Source of the DNA: Actinoplanes sp. TBRC 11911
Lineage (GTDB): Bacteria; Actinomycetota; Actinomycetes; Mycobacteriales; Micromonosporaceae
Direction: 5' to 3'
Assembly (NCBI RefSeq): GCF_012933445.1
Contig: NZ_JABBNC010000001.1
Span: 62,001 to 126,000 of the forward strand
DNA: 64,000 nt
Positions 41,913-50,459 of the stretch are shown piece after piece (position 1 is the first letter of the stretch; every line of letters begins with the position of its first letter). The translations under genes and the position numbers were made by a program. The notes under the pieces were generated by a model. The model did no database searches, was not told the DNA's origin, and saw nothing but the letters and a program-made list of their open reading frames with translations.

Positions 41913-42736
41913 CCACACTCGACATCCCGGTCTCCGCTATCGGCCCCGACATCGACCGGCCCCGGGGCGGCGCCCTGGCTGCGCTCGTGCGACACAGCGT
42001 GGCGTTAGCCCGACGCAGCCTGATCAAAACGGTTCGCACGCCCGAGGCCCTGATCGACGTGACGCTGCAGCCGGTGATCTTCCTGCTGCTGTTCACCTAC
42101 CTGTTCGGCGGCGCCATCGCGGGCGGCGACCGGCACGCGTACCTGCAGTTCCTGCTGCCCGGCATGCTCGCCCAGTCGCTCGCGATGGGCGGCATCGCGC
42201 TGGGGCAGAACCTCAACGCCGACATCCAGAAGGGCGTCTTCGACCGTTTCCGGTCGCTGCCGGTGGCCCGGTCGGCGCCGCTGGTCGGCGCGGTCGCCGC
42301 GGACGTCGTGCGCTATCTCACCGTGTGCGTCGTGATGCTCGCGTTCGGCACCGTAATGGGCTTCCGGGTGGAGACCGGCTTCCTGCCGGCGGTCGCGGCG
42401 GTCGCCCTGTCCATCGGCTTCGGCCTGTGCTTCTGCTGGATCTCGGTCTGGGTCGGCATGCTGGTGCGCACGCCCGGCGCCGTGCAGGGCGTGATGTTCC
42501 TGCTGGTCTTCCCGCTGTCGTTCGGCAGCAACGTGTTCGTCGCGACCAACACGCTGCCCGGCTGGTTGCAGGCGTTCGTGCACGTCAACCCGATCACGCC
42601 GCTGGTGGGCTCCATCCGTGGCCTGCTCGTGGGTGGTCCGGTCGCCGGGCACCTGGTGGTGACGCTGGCCTGGATGGCCGGTCTGCTGGTGGTCTTCGTG
42701 CCGCTGGCGCTGCGCGCCTACGCCCGCCGCGCCTAG
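41909..42736 (+). CDS. DrrB-type ABC-2 permease
   Basis: A 275-residue ABC-2 membrane protein with about six hydrophobic segments. It shows QPVIFLLLFTYLFGGAI near residue 50, DRFRSLPVARSAPLVGAVAAD near 112, and FLLVFPLSFGSNVFVATNTL near 195, all typical of DrrB. It pairs with the coupled ATPase to export its substrate. Only 11 bp separate its stop from that of the convergent AfsR-like gene. Confidence 0.93.
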   Translation: MTTLDIPVSAIGPDIDRPRGGALAALVRHSVALARRSLIKTVRTPEALIDVTLQPVIFLLLFTYLFGGAIAGGDRHAYLQFLLPGMLAQSLAMGGIALGQNLNADIQKGVFDRFRSLPVARSAPLVGAVAADVVRYLTVCVVMLAFGTVMGFRVETGFLPAVAAVALSIGFGLCFCWISVWVGMLVRTPGAVQGVMFLLVFPLSFGSNVFVATNTLPGWLQAFVHVNPITPLVGSIRGLLVGGPVAGHLVVTLAWMAGLLVVFVPLALRAYARRA

Positions 42737-42747
42737 GCGGACCGCCT

Positions 42748-45700
42748 TCAGTCCGCTTCTGGGTGGTGGGCGGGGCGGTTGGATGGAAGCTGGGGGCGCA
42801 GCCGGGGGTCGATCTGGGCCGAGGCCGCCTTGCTGTCGAGCTGCCAACCCGTTTGGTACGCCTCGGCGCTGGCGTCCTCGCCCAGCGCGTCCCGGCTGCG
42901 TCCGAGCATCTCTTTGATCCGCAGGTCACTGAGGTCGTGGGTGCCACGCAGCCGGGCCGCGGCGCCGAGCAGGAAGGCGACGTCGCGGTGCCGGCCGTGC
43001 GCCTGGGCGACGGCGGCCGCGGCCACCGCCACCATCGACATGATCGGCATGTCCCGGGTCTCCACCGCGGCCGCGTAGGCCGCGGCCAGCGCGTCCTCGG
43101 CGCGGGCCGGATCACCCCGCTTCAGGCTCAGCCAGGACCACGCGGCGTGGACCAGGGCCCGGCCGTGGTCACCGCCGAACGGGACGCCGCTGGTCATCCC
43201 GGCGTCGGCGCGGCGCAGCAGCTCCTCGGCGCGGTCCAGCTCGCCGACCTGCAGCAGCACGGTCGCCTCCATGGCGCTGACCAGCACGTCCATCTCCGGT
43301 GACGATGCCCGCAGCGACCGGTCGCGGGCCGTTTCGAGCACGGCGAGCGCCTGGTCCTCGTCGCCGCGCCGCATGTGCAGGTCGATCCAGCGCATATCGA
43401 TGAAGATCTCGTCGCCGAGGCTCAGCGACCCGAACTCGCGGGCGTTCGCGCGAGCCTCGTTCAGGTCGCCCAGCGCCCCGTCGAGGTCGCCGTCGTACTG
43501 GCGCATCAGGGCCCGCATCGGCAGCGCGGTGGCCACGCCCCAGCGGTCGCCGGCCCGGGTGAAGCAGTCCAGCGCGGCGTCCACGTCGAGGCGTACCTGG
43601 TCGAGGTTGCCTTCGTTCTCGAAGACCTGGGCCCGGAACATGTGCGCCAGCCCGGACAGCCACACGTCCGGACCCTCGATGAGGCGATCGATGATGACCA
43701 GCGCCCGCTCGACCTCGCGCGGGAAGAACAGCGACACCGCGGCCAGGGCACTCCCGAAGGCGGGCAACGCCGAGTACGTGAGCAGCCGTTCGGCACGCTC
43801 CCGCAGCTGGGCCTCGCTCGCCTGCACCGCCTCGACGGCCGCCGCGGACCGCGAGCCGATCTGGTTGAGCAGCAGCACCGCCTCGGCGCTGTCGCGCACC
43901 GGCGTCCGCTCCGCGCCGGGCAGCGCGAGCACCTCACCCAGCCAGTAGGTGGCCTCCTGATGGCGGCCGAACATCTGCCAGTACCAGGAGAGATTCATGC
44001 CCAGCGTGATCGCGCCGACACCGTCACCCGAGTCGCAGAGGTGGCGTAGCGCCGCGAGCGCGTTGTCGTACTCGGCGGCCATCTCGCGCAGGGCGTCGAG
44101 CTGGCCGGCGCCGCGCAGCTGCGGATCACGGCGGGCCACCAGCCGCGCCAGGTGGTGCGCGGCGAGGTCGCGTACGGCGTTCAGCTCACCGCGCTCGGCC
44201 AGGCGCTCGATGCCGTACTCGCGCAGGGTCTCCAGCATCCGGTACCGGCCGGGCTCGGGCGAGAGCTGCAGCAACGACTTGTCGACCAGCGCGGCGAGCA
44301 GGTCAGCGATCTCGGCGGCCGGCACGTCGGTGCCGCCGCAGACCGCGGTGGCCGAGGCCGGCGTCACGCCGCCGGGCAGGACCGAGACACGTTCCGCAAC
44401 CGTACGCTCGTGCGGGCCGAGCAGCTCCCAGCTCCACGCGATGACCGCCCGCAGCGTCCGGTGCCGTGGCAACGCCGTCCGGCTCCCGGTGGTGAGCAGC
44501 CGGAACCGGTCGGACAGCCCGGCCGCGAGATCGGCGAGCGTCAGCGTCCGCAGCCGGGCCGCGGCCAGTTCCAGGGCCAGCGGCATGCCGTCCAGACCGC
44601 GCACCACCTGCAGCACGTCGCCCAGCGTCCGATCGTCCACATCGAACCCGGGACGCACGGCCGCGGCCCGCTCGGTGAACAGCCGCACCGAGGCCGTCCG
44701 GCGGGCCTGCACCACGCCGTCGTCCACCGAGGGCAACGCGAGCGAGCCCAGCGGCACCAGCGACTCGCCGTCGACGGCCAGCGGCTCGCGGCTGGTGGCG
44801 AGCACGCGCAGCCCGGAGCAGCGCCGCAGAAGAGCCTCGACCACGTACGCCACCGCGTCGATCAGATGCTCGCAGTTGTCCACCAGCAGCAGGCTCTCCC
44901 GGCCGCTGAGCTGGTCGGCGAGCACGTCGAGCTCGTCGTCGCCGACCCGCATCCGCCCCTCGAACAGCGCCGACCCGCGCAGCCCGATGTCGGCCAGCAC
45001 CGCACCGGCCACCTTCGACGACTCGGTCACCGCGGACAGGTCGATCAGCCAGGTGCCGTCGCGGTACTCGTGGCGATGCCGGCGGCCGGCCTCCAGCGCG
45101 ATCCGGGTCTTGCCCGCCCCGCCCGGCCCGACGACGGTGACCAGCCGTCCGGCGGCCAGCAGCGTGTCGATGCGGGCGAGGTCGTCGTCGCGGCCGATGA
45201 AGCTGGTGAGGCTGGCGGGCAGGTTGCCGGTGCTCGGGGCCGGCTCGGCGGGCGCGGGCTCGGCGCGCAGCAGTCGCGTGTGCCGTTCGCGCAACGCGGC
45301 GCCCGGGTCGGCGCCGAGGCGGTCGGCGAGCTCCTCGCGGACCCGTTCGTAGAGGTCGAGGGCCTCGGCCTGCCGGCCCTGCGCGGCGAGCGCGTCCATC
45401 AGCAGCGCGGCCACCCGCTCGTCGGCCGGCTGCTCGGCGAGCAGCGCGGTCAGCCGGGTGCCGGCCGCGGCCGCGTCGCCCAGGGCCAGCTCGGCCTCGG
45501 CCAGGTCGGCGCCGGCGTCGGTCGCGACGCGGGCCAGGCGGGCGGCCACCGCGGGCGCCACCGCCGCGATCGTGTCGGCCATCGCGGCGCTCGTGTCCGC
45601 CGTCGCCGCGCTCGTGCCGGCCGCCGCCCACAAGGCCACGGCCTCGGCGAGTAACGCCGCCGCGGATCGGGCGTCGCCGGTGCGCAGCCGCTCCCGGCCG

Positions 45701-46047
45701 TCGGCGGCCAGCCGTTCGAAGCGCAGCGCGTCCACCGCGTCGTCGGTCACGTCGAGCCGGTAGCCGCCCTCGACCTGCACGACGGCGTCCGCCGCGCCGA
45801 GGAGTTTGCGCAGGCGGGACACCAGCGATTGCAGCGCGTTAACCGGGGACCCGAGGTCTTCCTCGGGCCACAGCGCGTCGATCAGCACCCCGGGCGGGAC
45901 CGCGCGGCCGCCGGCCAGCGCGAGCCGGGTGAGCAGGCCGCGGAGCCGGGCCCCGGGCAGCGGCACGGCGGTGTCGCCACGGCACACCGCGAAGGTGCCG
46001 AGCAGCGTCACGCGCAGCCGCGCTGCCGAACCCCCGTCGCCACCCAC
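42748..46047 (-). CDS. AfsR-like SARP-STAND transcriptional regulator with TPR domain (3)
   Basis: A 1099-residue protein with winged helix (RLRVTLLGTFAVCRGDTAVP at the start), transcriptional activator domain (about 95-260) with an Ala-rich ADTSAAMADT insertion, AAA/NB-ARC ATPase (VVGPGGAGKTRIALEAGRR near residue 303, LLLVDNCEHL near 385) and a long C-terminal helical repeat region. It resembles the type that has its ATPase followed by ATP-binding HTH-like and TPR regions. GTG 46047 has AGAGG 8 nt upstream; the frame is open further upstream only by chance. It is divergent from an MFS gene and convergent with the exporter, so either could be a target. Confidence 0.92.
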   Translation of the reverse strand: MGGDGGSAARLRVTLLGTFAVCRGDTAVPLPGARLRGLLTRLALAGGRAVPPGVLIDALWPEEDLGSPVNALQSLVSRLRKLLGAADAVVQVEGGYRLDVTDDAVDALRFERLAADGRERLRTGDARSAAALLAEAVALWAAAGTSAATADTSAAMADTIAAVAPAVAARLARVATDAGADLAEAELALGDAAAAGTRLTALLAEQPADERVAALLMDALAAQGRQAEALDLYERVREELADRLGADPGAALRERHTRLLRAEPAPAEPAPSTGNLPASLTSFIGRDDDLARIDTLLAAGRLVTVVGPGGAGKTRIALEAGRRHRHEYRDGTWLIDLSAVTESSKVAGAVLADIGLRGSALFEGRMRVGDDELDVLADQLSGRESLLLVDNCEHLIDAVAYVVEALLRRCSGLRVLATSREPLAVDGESLVPLGSLALPSVDDGVVQARRTASVRLFTERAAAVRPGFDVDDRTLGDVLQVVRGLDGMPLALELAAARLRTLTLADLAAGLSDRFRLLTTGSRTALPRHRTLRAVIAWSWELLGPHERTVAERVSVLPGGVTPASATAVCGGTDVPAAEIADLLAALVDKSLLQLSPEPGRYRMLETLREYGIERLAERGELNAVRDLAAHHLARLVARRDPQLRGAGQLDALREMAAEYDNALAALRHLCDSGDGVGAITLGMNLSWYWQMFGRHQEATYWLGEVLALPGAERTPVRDSAEAVLLLNQIGSRSAAAVEAVQASEAQLRERAERLLTYSALPAFGSALAAVSLFFPREVERALVIIDRLIEGPDVWLSGLAHMFRAQVFENEGNLDQVRLDVDAALDCFTRAGDRWGVATALPMRALMRQYDGDLDGALGDLNEARANAREFGSLSLGDEIFIDMRWIDLHMRRGDEDQALAVLETARDRSLRASSPEMDVLVSAMEATVLLQVGELDRAEELLRRADAGMTSGVPFGGDHGRALVHAAWSWLSLKRGDPARAEDALAAAYAAAVETRDMPIMSMVAVAAAAVAQAHGRHRDVAFLLGAAARLRGTHDLSDLRIKEMLGRSRDALGEDASAEAYQTGWQLDSKAASAQIDPRLRPQLPSNRPAHHPEAD

Positions 46048-46207
46048 GCGTCGATCCTCTCGCGCCGCGTCCACCGCGCCCCAACCGCCCCCGCGTATCC
46101 ACTGTGACGCACCACACCGTACGAGCAACGTGGTCTTATTGTGGTCCAGCAGACGCCGGGCCAGCCCATCCGCGCAGCTCGCCGACCCCGCGCGAAGACT
46201 GGCTTTC

Positions 46208-47416
46208 ATGACTGCACCGCCGGACACCCCCTTTCGTCTTCGATCGGTGGCCGTGTCCGCGTACGGGCCGTCGCTGCTGTACGGATTCTCGCAAGGCGTC
46301 ATCGCGCCGGTGATCGCGATCAGCGCCATCGATCGCGGCGCCTCGGTCGCGGTGGCCGGGCTGGTGGTCTCACTGATGGGCATCGGCTCGATCGTGTCGA
46401 ACATCCCGGCCGGCGTGCTGACCACCCGGTTCGGCGAACGCCGCTCGATGGTCGGGGCGGCCCTGTTCAGCGCCGCCGGCATCGCGCTCTGCCTGGGGAA
46501 CATCGGCCTGCTGCCGTTCTCCGCCGGGGTGCTCGCGATGGGCATGGCCGCCGCCGTCTTCCAGCTGGCCCGGCAGTCGTACCTGACCGAGGTGGTGCCG
46601 CTGGCGATGCGCGCGCGGGCCATGTCCACGCTCGGCGGCGTCCAGCGGATCGGCGCGTTCACCGGCCCGTTCGCGGGTGCCGCCATCATCAAGCTGGCCG
46701 GGCTGAACAGCGCATATGTGGTCTCGCTCGGCGCGATCCTGGGCGCCGGGTTCATCGCGTACGCGGTCCCGGACCTCGCCGAGCGCGCCAGCGTGCCGAG
46801 CGGGACCAAGGGCGTGGTCTCCACCTGGTCGATCACCCGCGACCATTGGCGGACCCTCGTGACGCTCGGCACCGGGGTGCTGCTGCTGTCCGCGATCCGG
46901 CAGACCCGGCAGGTCGTGGTGCCGCTCTGGTCCCAGCACATCCACCTGGCGCCCACCACGGCGTCGGTGCTGTTCGGGGTGTCCGGGGCGGTCGAGACGC
47001 TGGTCTTCTACCCGGCCGGCCTGGTCATGGACCGGTGGGGCCGGCGGGCCGTGGCGGTGCCGTGCACGCTGGTGATGGGGCTGGCGTTCATCCTGGTGCC
47101 GCTGACCCACGCGGCCCTGACCCTGGGCGCCGTGGCGATGGTGATCGGCGTCGGCAACGGCATCGGCTCCGGCATCGTGAACACGCTGGGCGCCGACGCG
47201 GCCCCGGTGCTGGGCCGGCCGACGTTCCTGGGGGTGTGGCGCGAGCTGTCCGACGGCGGCTCCGCGATCGGCCCGGTGATCCTCTCCGCGGTGACCGGCC
47301 TGGGCGGACTGGGCCTCGGTGTCGTCGTCTCGGGCGTGGTGGGGCTGGCGGCGGCCGCCGTGCTGTTCCGCTTCGTCCCCAGACGCGTGCGCCCCGAGCC
47401 GGTGCCGGCCGCGTAA
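46208..47416 (+). CDS. MFS transporter
   Basis: A 402-residue membrane protein with about twelve hydrophobic segments. The loop 2-3 motif region is GVLTTRFGERRSMVGAAL near residue 77, with a second copy-like motif LVMDRWGRRAVAVPC near 280. It most resembles drug/metabolite efflux carriers. ATG 46208 lies 160 bp from the divergent AfsR-like start, which may control it. The substrate is unknown. Confidence 0.88.
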   Translation: MTAPPDTPFRLRSVAVSAYGPSLLYGFSQGVIAPVIAISAIDRGASVAVAGLVVSLMGIGSIVSNIPAGVLTTRFGERRSMVGAALFSAAGIALCLGNIGLLPFSAGVLAMGMAAAVFQLARQSYLTEVVPLAMRARAMSTLGGVQRIGAFTGPFAGAAIIKLAGLNSAYVVSLGAILGAGFIAYAVPDLAERASVPSGTKGVVSTWSITRDHWRTLVTLGTGVLLLSAIRQTRQVVVPLWSQHIHLAPTTASVLFGVSGAVETLVFYPAGLVMDRWGRRAVAVPCTLVMGLAFILVPLTHAALTLGAVAMVIGVGNGIGSGIVNTLGADAAPVLGRPTFLGVWRELSDGGSAIGPVILSAVTGLGGLGLGVVVSGVVGLAAAAVLFRFVPRRVRPEPVPAA

Positions 47417-47445
47417 CGCCTCAGATTCTCTGCGGACCGGCCGAT

Positions 47446-47466
47446 GGACAGACACGTGTGCTGTCC
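47446..47466. promoter_or_regulatory. Composite palindrome before the diguanylate cyclase gene
   Basis: GGACAG and CTGTCC arms enclose ACACGTGT, itself palindromic, 22 bp upstream of the GGDEF start. It may be an operator or an mRNA stem near the ribosome site (GGAG at 47479). Confidence 0.35.
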
Positions 47467-47487
47467 GGCGCGAGATGTGGAGAACCG

Positions 47488-48981
47488 ATGAGGTCGTGGC
47501 GCCCGCTGCTCTTCTACGTGCCGGCCGGGTTGATCGTCATGGTCACGATGGCGCGGCTGGTGCTCACCGCGGGCCACGCGCGGGTCGAGGACGTCGCCGG
47601 GCCGGCCATCCTGCTGTTCGACCTCACGGCTCTGGTGCTCGCCCTCGTCGTGCGACGGCGTCCCGGCATCGATCATCGGACCCGGGGAGCCTGGACCTGG
47701 TTCGCTCTCAGCCGGGCGCTGAGCATCCTGGCGGGGATCTGTTTCAAGCTGTTCCCGTGGGAGTCCTTCCCGGCGCCGGGTGACGTGCTGCACCTGTCCT
47801 CGGGGATGGTGCTGCTGGTGAGCCTGCTCATGTTCGGGCGCCGCGAGGACGGGCGGCTGGAACGCCAGAAGCTGGCCCTCGACGTCGGTGCCGTGGTGGT
47901 GGCCGGCGGGATGCTGATGTGGTACCTCAGCGTCGGACCCGCTCTGGCCGCCGACAATCTGGCCGGCGACGCGGTGGCGGGTGCCGTGGCGTACCCGGTC
48001 GGGGATCTTCTGGTGCTGTTCGCCGTGGCGCTGGTGATTCGCCGGGGAGTCGACGCGGGCGTACGGAAGTCGATGTATCTGATCGCGGCCGGCATGCTGT
48101 TCGAGATCGTCGGCAACTCGTACCTCGGTTATCTGCGCACCCACGTGGGCTGGGTCGACCGGTCCGGCTGGCAGATGGCGTGCTACGTGGTCAGCCATTG
48201 CGGGCTCGCGGCCGCCGCGTTCGAGCAGCTGCGCCGTTCCTCGGCGGCCGCCTCGCCGGTACGCGCCGACCGGCCGGTGAGCCGCATGCCGTACCTGGGC
48301 ATCGGCCTGTGCGTGGGCCTGCTGATCGTGGCGGTGCTGCGCGAGGACCATGCCTACCCGTGGGCCGGGCTGGTGATCGGCGCCGTCGTGATCAACGTGA
48401 TCGGCTCGCTGCGGCAGGCCGCGGCGCTGCGCGAGAACCACGAGCTGGCCATCACCGACCCGCTGACCGGCCTGGTCAACCGTGCCCGGCTGCACGAGTC
48501 ACTGGGCCGCGCCCTGGCCCGGGGGCAGCGCTCCGGGCAGCGGGTCGCCGTGCTGCTGGCCGACCTCAACGGGTTCAAGGAGGTCAACGACACCCTCGGG
48601 CACGCCGCGGGCGACCGGCTGCTCAAGGAGTTCGCGGCGATGATGCGCCGGGCGGTGCTGGGTGCCGACGTGGTGGGCCGGCTCGGCGGCGACGAGTTCG
48701 CGGTGGTGCTCAACGACATCGGCTCGGCCGCGAACGCGGCGGCCGTGGTCAAGCGGCTGCGCGCCGAGATGCAACTGCCGATCATGGTGGGCGACGTGGT
48801 GGTGCAGATCGACGCCGCGATCGGGTTCACCCTGTCCGAGCCCGGCGAGCACGACGTGGACGAGGTCCTGCGGCGCGCGGACGAGGAAATGTACCGGATC
48901 AAGCGGGCCGGCAAGACCCCGGAGGTGTCCTGTGCCGCGCCGGCGCTCTGCCCTCACTGCGGCGTGTCGCCGGCGCTCTGA
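47488..48981 (+). CDS. Membrane diguanylate cyclase (GGDEF)
   Basis: A 497-residue protein: about 310 residues with eight or nine membrane segments, then a GGDEF domain (about 320-480) with ITDPLTGLVNRARL, ADLNGFKEVNDTLGHAAGD and an intact active site GRLGGDEFAV. It should make cyclic di-GMP. The RxxD inhibitory site expected just before the active site reads LGAD, so product inhibition is probably absent. The C-terminus has CPHCG, a possible metal pair. There is no EAL domain. ATG 47488 has GGAG 5 nt upstream. The 3' end overlaps the CGNR-like gene by 28 bp. Confidence 0.93.
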   Translation: MRSWRPLLFYVPAGLIVMVTMARLVLTAGHARVEDVAGPAILLFDLTALVLALVVRRRPGIDHRTRGAWTWFALSRALSILAGICFKLFPWESFPAPGDVLHLSSGMVLLVSLLMFGRREDGRLERQKLALDVGAVVVAGGMLMWYLSVGPALAADNLAGDAVAGAVAYPVGDLLVLFAVALVIRRGVDAGVRKSMYLIAAGMLFEIVGNSYLGYLRTHVGWVDRSGWQMACYVVSHCGLAAAAFEQLRRSSAAASPVRADRPVSRMPYLGIGLCVGLLIVAVLREDHAYPWAGLVIGAVVINVIGSLRQAAALRENHELAITDPLTGLVNRARLHESLGRALARGQRSGQRVAVLLADLNGFKEVNDTLGHAAGDRLLKEFAAMMRRAVLGADVVGRLGGDEFAVVLNDIGSAANAAAVVKRLRAEMQLPIMVGDVVVQIDAAIGFTLSEPGEHDVDEVLRRADEEMYRIKRAGKTPEVSCAAPALCPHCGVSPAL

Positions 48982-49535
48982 CGCTGCCGCGCGCGGTGCG
49001 CCCGCACCGATGCCTGTGAGCCGCAGGTGGAGCTGCAGAAACGCCCGGCGCGGTTCCGGGTGCGGTCGACGAAGCCGAGGTGGCAGGGCGGGTTGGCGCA
49101 CGCCTTGACGCGATCCCACGCGCCGCTGAGCCCGAGCTCGGTGATCGCGGCCAGCACACCGCCGAGCACGCCGGGGACACCGCGCGACTCGGAGCCGACC
49201 CGCACCCCGCCGGCCGTGACGACCGTGGTCAGCGGATAGCGCGAGCCGGCCTGGCCCAGATAGCGCTCGGCGCTCGCCACGCTGGCGTCGTCGGCCTCGG
49301 GCGTGCCGGCGTGCGCCAGCATCACGGACACCAGGGCGTCGCGCAGCTCGCGTGCGGCGGCCGCGTCGGCGTCGGTCACGACGGTCTCGCCGCCCAGCAG
49401 CCCGTGCGCGGCCGCCCACTCGGCGAGATCGGCGCCGGTGCCGAACTGTTCGACGCGCCCGCCGGCGTCCGCCCGGGTGTTCACGAAATTCAGCAGGGTC
49501 TCGGTGCTTTGCGTCACCGAACCAGCGTAGCTCAT
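48954..49535 (-). CDS. ABATE/CGNR-type zinc-finger regulator, with altered CGNR motif
   Basis: A 193-residue protein with an N-terminal stress-response-like domain (LLNFVNTRADAGG at the start) and a C-terminal zinc finger: C-x4-C HLGFVDRTRNRAGRFCSSTC. The hallmark CGNR reads CGSQ, followed by VRAHRARQR. Such proteins are presumed DNA-binding regulators. ATG 49535 is 57 bp from the divergent SDR gene, with an inverted repeat between, so it may control that gene. It is convergent with the GGDEF gene, overlapping by 28 bp. Confidence 0.85.
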   Translation of the reverse strand: MSYAGSVTQSTETLLNFVNTRADAGGRVEQFGTGADLAEWAAAHGLLGGETVVTDADAAAARELRDALVSVMLAHAGTPEADDASVASAERYLGQAGSRYPLTTVVTAGGVRVGSESRGVPGVLGGVLAAITELGLSGAWDRVKACANPPCHLGFVDRTRNRAGRFCSSTCGSQASVRAHRARQRQSAGDTPQ

Positions 49536-49543
49536 AACTTTTT

Positions 49544-49571
49544 CTCGTACATCCCCTTGAGATGTAGCGAG
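49544..49571. promoter_or_regulatory. Inverted repeat in the CGNR-like / SDR divergent promoter
   Basis: CTCGTACATC and GATGTA-G-CGAG pair with one bulged base around CCCTTGA. The site overlaps the predicted -35 of the SDR gene (49557-49562), a good position for a repressor. Confidence 0.45.
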
Positions 49572-49586
49572 CTAACTGCTTAAGGT
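49557..49586 (+). promoter_or_regulatory. Predicted promoter of the SDR gene, possibly leaderless
   Basis: TTGAGA, an 18-nt spacer and TAAGGT (49581-49586) lie directly before the ATG, with 6 nt between -10 and start codon. The same AAGG could alternatively serve as a ribosome site. Confidence 0.4.
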
Positions 49587-49592
49587 CACTAC

Positions 49593-50384
49593 ATGACAAA
49601 CACCTGGTTCATCACCGGCGCTTCCGCCGGCATCGGCCGCGAACTCGTCCGCCAGGCTCTCGAGGCCGGCGAGAACGTCACCGCCATCGCTCGCAACACC
49701 GCCGGGCTTTCGAATTCCGGCCGGCTGCTGGCGATCAGCGCCGACGTGACCGACGAGGCCGCCGTGCGCGACGCCGTCGCGCAGACCGTGGCCCGCTTCG
49801 GCCGCATCGACTACGTGGCCAACAACGCCGGCTACGGGCTGGTCGGCGCGGTCGAGGAGGCCACCGACGCGAAGGCGCGGGCAATCTTCGACACCAACGT
49901 CTTCGGCGTGCTGAACGTGCTCCGGGCGACCCTCCCGGTGCTGCGCGAGCAGCGGTCCGGGCGAATTCTGCAGGGGTCGTCGTTCCTCGGTCAGACCGCC
50001 GCGCCCGGCGTGGGCTTCGTGTCCGCCACCAAGTACGCCGTGGAGGGGCTGTCCGACGCCTTGGCCCTCGAGACGGCACCGCTGGGCATCAAGGTCACCC
50101 TGATCCAGCCCGGTGTGACCGCGACGTCGTTCTTCACCAACCTGGACGCCCCCGCGTCCACACTGGACGACTACGACCAGACCGTGCGCGCGCCGCAGCC
50201 GGCGGTCGCCGCGGCCCCGGTCGAGCGGGTCGTGGCCGCCATCCGGGAGGTGGCGGTCAGCGAGAACCCGCCACGGCGCCTCGCCCTCGGCACCGCCTTC
50301 GGCGAGGCGATGCGCACCGCCCTGACCGACCGCCTGGCCGACCTGGACACCTGGGCGAAGACGACCAGCAGTGTCGACGCCTGA
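49593..50384 (+). CDS. Short-chain dehydrogenase-like protein lacking the catalytic tyrosine
   Basis: A 263-residue SDR with intact cofactor motif (WFITGASAGIGREL), NNAGYG near residue 85 and SS of the catalytic serine region (LQGSSFLGQ). The Tyr-x-x-x-Lys site reads V-SATK in GVGFVSATKYAVEG, so the tyrosine is replaced by valine (codon GTG) while lysine is kept. Normal length and otherwise good conservation suggest an active gene with altered chemistry, or a mutation. Closest typical relatives are the ketoreductase-like SDRs acting on small carbonyls. It is divergent from the CGNR-like gene. Confidence 0.88.
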   Translation: MTNTWFITGASAGIGRELVRQALEAGENVTAIARNTAGLSNSGRLLAISADVTDEAAVRDAVAQTVARFGRIDYVANNAGYGLVGAVEEATDAKARAIFDTNVFGVLNVLRATLPVLREQRSGRILQGSSFLGQTAAPGVGFVSATKYAVEGLSDALALETAPLGIKVTLIQPGVTATSFFTNLDAPASTLDDYDQTVRAPQPAVAAAPVERVVAAIREVAVSENPPRRLALGTAFGEAMRTALTDRLADLDTWAKTTSSVDA

Positions 50385-50386
50385 TC

Positions 50387-50430
50387 GCTTGACACCTGTC
50401 AGACTGAGCCTAGTCTGACAGGTGTCAAGC
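50387..50430. promoter_or_regulatory. 19-bp perfect inverted repeat operator over the cupin promoter
   Basis: Arms GCTTGACACCTGTCAGACT (50387-50405) and its exact complement (50412-50430) flank GAGCCT. Each arm contains TGACA-SS-TGTCA, itself a near-palindrome. The left arm carries the -35 box TTGACA (50389-50394); after 16 nt TAGTCT (50411-50416) forms the -10. The TetR-type protein encoded at 50968 is the likely binder (inference). Confidence 0.75.
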
Positions 50431-50459
50431 CGGCACGGTGCCGGCGGAGAGGGACCGTC

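Noticed and set aside
46048..46959. Upstream extension of the third AfsR-like frame to 46959
   Set aside because: The extra 304 codons are antisense to the MFS gene, and the winged-helix domain begins right after GTG 46047, which has a ribosome site.
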